A stretch of 64,000 bases of DNA from Dactylorhiza incarnata (lineage: Eukaryota > Streptophyta > Magnoliopsida > Asparagales > Orchidaceae): the NCBI GenBank assembly GCA_033032865.1, contig JAWHQI010000013.1, positions 868,001 to 932,000 of the forward strand, given 5' to 3'. Numbering within the stretch: the first letter of the stretch is position 1; each line of letters begins with the position of its first letter. Below the pieces are notes generated by a model that worked only from the letters and a program-made list of their open reading frames with translations, was not told where the DNA came from and did no database searches. Shown piece after piece: positions 62,333-64,000 of this stretch. The position numbers were made by a program, and so were the translations under genes.

Positions 62333-63269
62333 GGATATACTATATATTCATATGGTAGATATAGCTTAGGCTCACCTTGAGTGTTGTGATCACTCTCTCA
62401 TGTATATATTTGTATACTCTATTGTTGGGAGATAATATAATGCATCCATCATTTTCTCTTATTCTATCAATATTCACTAAGGTTGTATCCCGTAAGAACC
62501 ATCAATGAATTTCTTCACATTTCAGGTTGATTAATGCTTATGGTATTAATTTACGAGGATTGCTAAAATTTTATGTTAAACATGAAGACATCTGGGTAAT
62601 CTCACCGGGAGATGACTAGAAATCCAAGTTTGGTCAGATACAATGGATGAGGTCAACAAGGGGATGCGAGGACTAGTTTTTTCCAACCATCCACTTCTCC
62701 GAGGATGCAACTTTGAAGATCTGCTTCTCCACAGCAAGGGTTGTTCCCATAGGGGTTATATGCTAAGGCACTCCTTTTTGTTGAAGTACTCAGAACTAAA
62801 CTCCCTTTGCTATGCTATCAATTTAAAAAAGCTTGTCCTTCAATTTCAGTATCAAATCCTCTCAGCTACTTTGTCGGACGTTTTTATTTTTCACAGTAAT
62901 TCTAGCATTGAACTCTAATAACATTAGCTTCTAGTATATATTCTAGTTGGTGCTCACAAAATCAGGGAACCGCAATAAAGACAGTCAAAAAAACGCTATC
63001 CATGGCCAGAATAAAAGAGTAATAGTCAAAAATTAACAGCAGAAAAAGGAGGAAGAAACTGAAAATTGGCAAATTCCAGATCTCTGTTTCTACAGATTAA
63101 TAAATAAATCCTTATCCTTGTGGTAATCATTCCACCTCTAACAATTTGTAGCTTGAATCAAAATCTAGGTACTTCAAAACCTCCAGAACCATCAATCAGA
63201 AACTCCTAACAATTTAACAATGCCAAAACGACATGGGTGAAGGACATAGGATTGAAGAAAAACACGAAC
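62333..63269 (-). other. Probable intron 1 of the WRKY gene (partial)
   Basis: AT-rich sequence downstream (on the minus strand) of the WRKY exon's splice donor. No WRKYGQK-coding exon is found here. A 91-codon plus-strand frame at 62643-62918 has no recognised domain. Transposon sequence begins at 62332. Confidence 0.55.
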
Positions 63270-63737
63270 CAAATTGGAGGAAAAGATGGCGGGGGAGTCG
63301 AGCAAACCACCGGGGCTAAGCCCAGCCGGAACTGTGAAAAACGGCGACTGGGCCACCAACAAATTCATCGGTCGGCTATGCCCCAAGTTCAAACTCGCAC
63401 CTGCTCCTCGCGTATCGTTCGGCATCGTCTCCGCCTCCGTGCGGGCCGCCGACCTATCATCCCCTTCAGCCAAGAACCTCCGGGGCGCAGCCATAGCCGC
63501 CGGGGAAGCCATAGCTCCGGCAAGGAGCTGAGAGAAGGAGCGGCACTCGGACTCAGCGTCCTCCGCGAAGAAGCTCGATACCAGCGTCATCGGGCCCGGA
63601 CTCGCCTCTGCGACTCCGCCGCGGAAGAGGCTCTCAACCGTGGAACGCGGCGGCAGAGATATCGACGGTCGCTTCACGCCTTCCGCCGCCGACAAAGCCG
63701 ATGCAGCGAATCCTCTCCCGCCGACGCCCTCGGCCAT
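63270..63737 (-). CDS. WRKY: Group I WRKY transcription factor, first exon (WRKY4-like)
   Basis: The minus-strand frame opens MAEGVGGRGFAASALSAAEG at 63737. The conserved blocks of the N-terminus of WRKY3/WRKY4-type proteins follow: RPSISLPPRS, SPGPMTLVSSFF, RSFSQLLAGAMASP and FTVPAGLSPGGLLDSPAIFSS. The last is the Ser-Pro-rich cluster before the first WRKY domain. An upstream ATG at 63815 is in frame, but the family start favours 63737. The exon ends at a G before GTTCGTG (donor at 63269), where these genes usually splice. The frame is intact. The DNA-binding domains lie in later exons that are not in the window. Such proteins are nuclear and regulate stress and defence genes. Confidence 0.85.
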
Positions 63738-63932
63738 CGGATTGGAATTGGCGGGGGCAGTGGGAGTTAACTCATGGAGTAGCAGTTTCGTGGCATTACT
63801 TCCAGCTTGAGGCATGCGGAGAGTTCATGGAAGAAGTCGACGCGTGAGAATTCGGAGGTGGAAGAGGGAGGGGGGAGATGGAGATGGAGATGAAATTCAA
63901 TCCGAATTAAATTCAGATGCAAATGACGATCG

Positions 63933-63938
63933 TTGACT
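63933..63938 (+). promoter_or_regulatory. W-box (WRKY-binding) upstream of the WRKY gene
   Basis: TTGACT, within CGTTGACTCG, lies about 196 bases upstream of the chosen start. TTGAC(C/T) is the WRKY recognition core, so autoregulation or cross-regulation is plausible. It is a six-base word and could occur by chance. Confidence 0.45.
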
Positions 63939-64000
63939 CGCACAGTTACATTGCAGATGAGAAGCTGTTTGGCGCATTAAATGACGAAATGAACCCGGCC

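Noticed and set aside
62643..62918. 91-codon plus-strand ORF as a host gene
   Set aside because: No recognised domain and it lies within the probable intron of the WRKY gene; chance ORF in AT-rich DNA.
63237..63770. 177-codon plus-strand ORF opposite the WRKY exon
   Set aside because: Shadow frame of a GC-rich exon; the minus-strand frame carries the conserved WRKY blocks.

Overview
The window is nuclear DNA of a flowering plant. Nearly all of it is long-terminal-repeat (LTR) retrotransposon sequence, with two hAT-type DNA transposon insertions, a small SINE cluster and one host gene exon at the right edge. The evidence is plant-type gag, protease, integrase, reverse transcriptase (RT) and RNase H motifs, primer-binding sites (PBS) matching initiator tRNA-Met or tRNA-Asp, polypurine tracts (PPT), matched target-site duplications (TSD), and a first exon that reads as a group I WRKY transcription factor. 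The species cannot be fixed from the sequence. There are no bacterial operons, rRNA genes or CRISPR arrays.

Left part (1-7447): a gag-only (TR-GAG-like) element, split by a solo LTR, lies against a minus-strand SIRE/Maximus-type copia element (1279-6590). That copia element sits in the 5' LTR of a gypsy element (gypsy A), whose gag begins near 6950.

Central nest (7448-36129): copia element B (5' LTR 7448-7623, 3' LTR 35954-36129) interrupts the gag of gypsy A. Inside B are a Tat-lineage gypsy element C (about 10023-31220, minus strand, two RNase H domains, a tandem-repeat 3' region and an antisense gene-like ORF) and a second gag-only element (33128-35302). Inside C are a hAT transposon (10277-13532) in its 3' LTR and copia element D (16503-24447). 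Inside D are a solo LTR (19015-20085) and a 2.15-kb non-autonomous LTR element (22030-24182). This gives up to five levels of nesting, most of them dated relative to each other by TSDs.

Middle (36130-42045): gypsy A remnants, an inverted pair of LTRs (38308-39057), three tRNA-derived SINE-like copies in alternating orientation forming a near-perfect 417-bp palindrome (40072-40488), the 3' end of another gypsy element with its LTR (40714-41018), a copia RNase H fossil and the left end of a hAT-like element.

Right part (42046-60703): a chromodomain-type gypsy element E. Its 5' LTR is split by an 11.4-kb tandem array, LTR-internal-LTR-internal-LTR (43294-54696), of an Athila-like non-autonomous element. 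Each internal copy has an identical 398-codon ORF with two CCHC zinc knuckles and no capsid, protease, RT or integrase. The integrase and 3' LTR end of E is inverted relative to its gag-RT half.

Right edge (60704-64000): a 90-bp in-frame tandem repeat, an LTR-like block with a PBS, and the minus-strand first exon of a WRKY4-like gene (63270-63737) with a W-box in its upstream region. The rest of that gene is not in the window, so the transposon nest lies either in its first intron or at a truncation point. Most transposon ORFs are broken by stops and frameshifts. The 398-codon pair, the 33438-34712 gag and the WRKY exon are the main intact reading frames.
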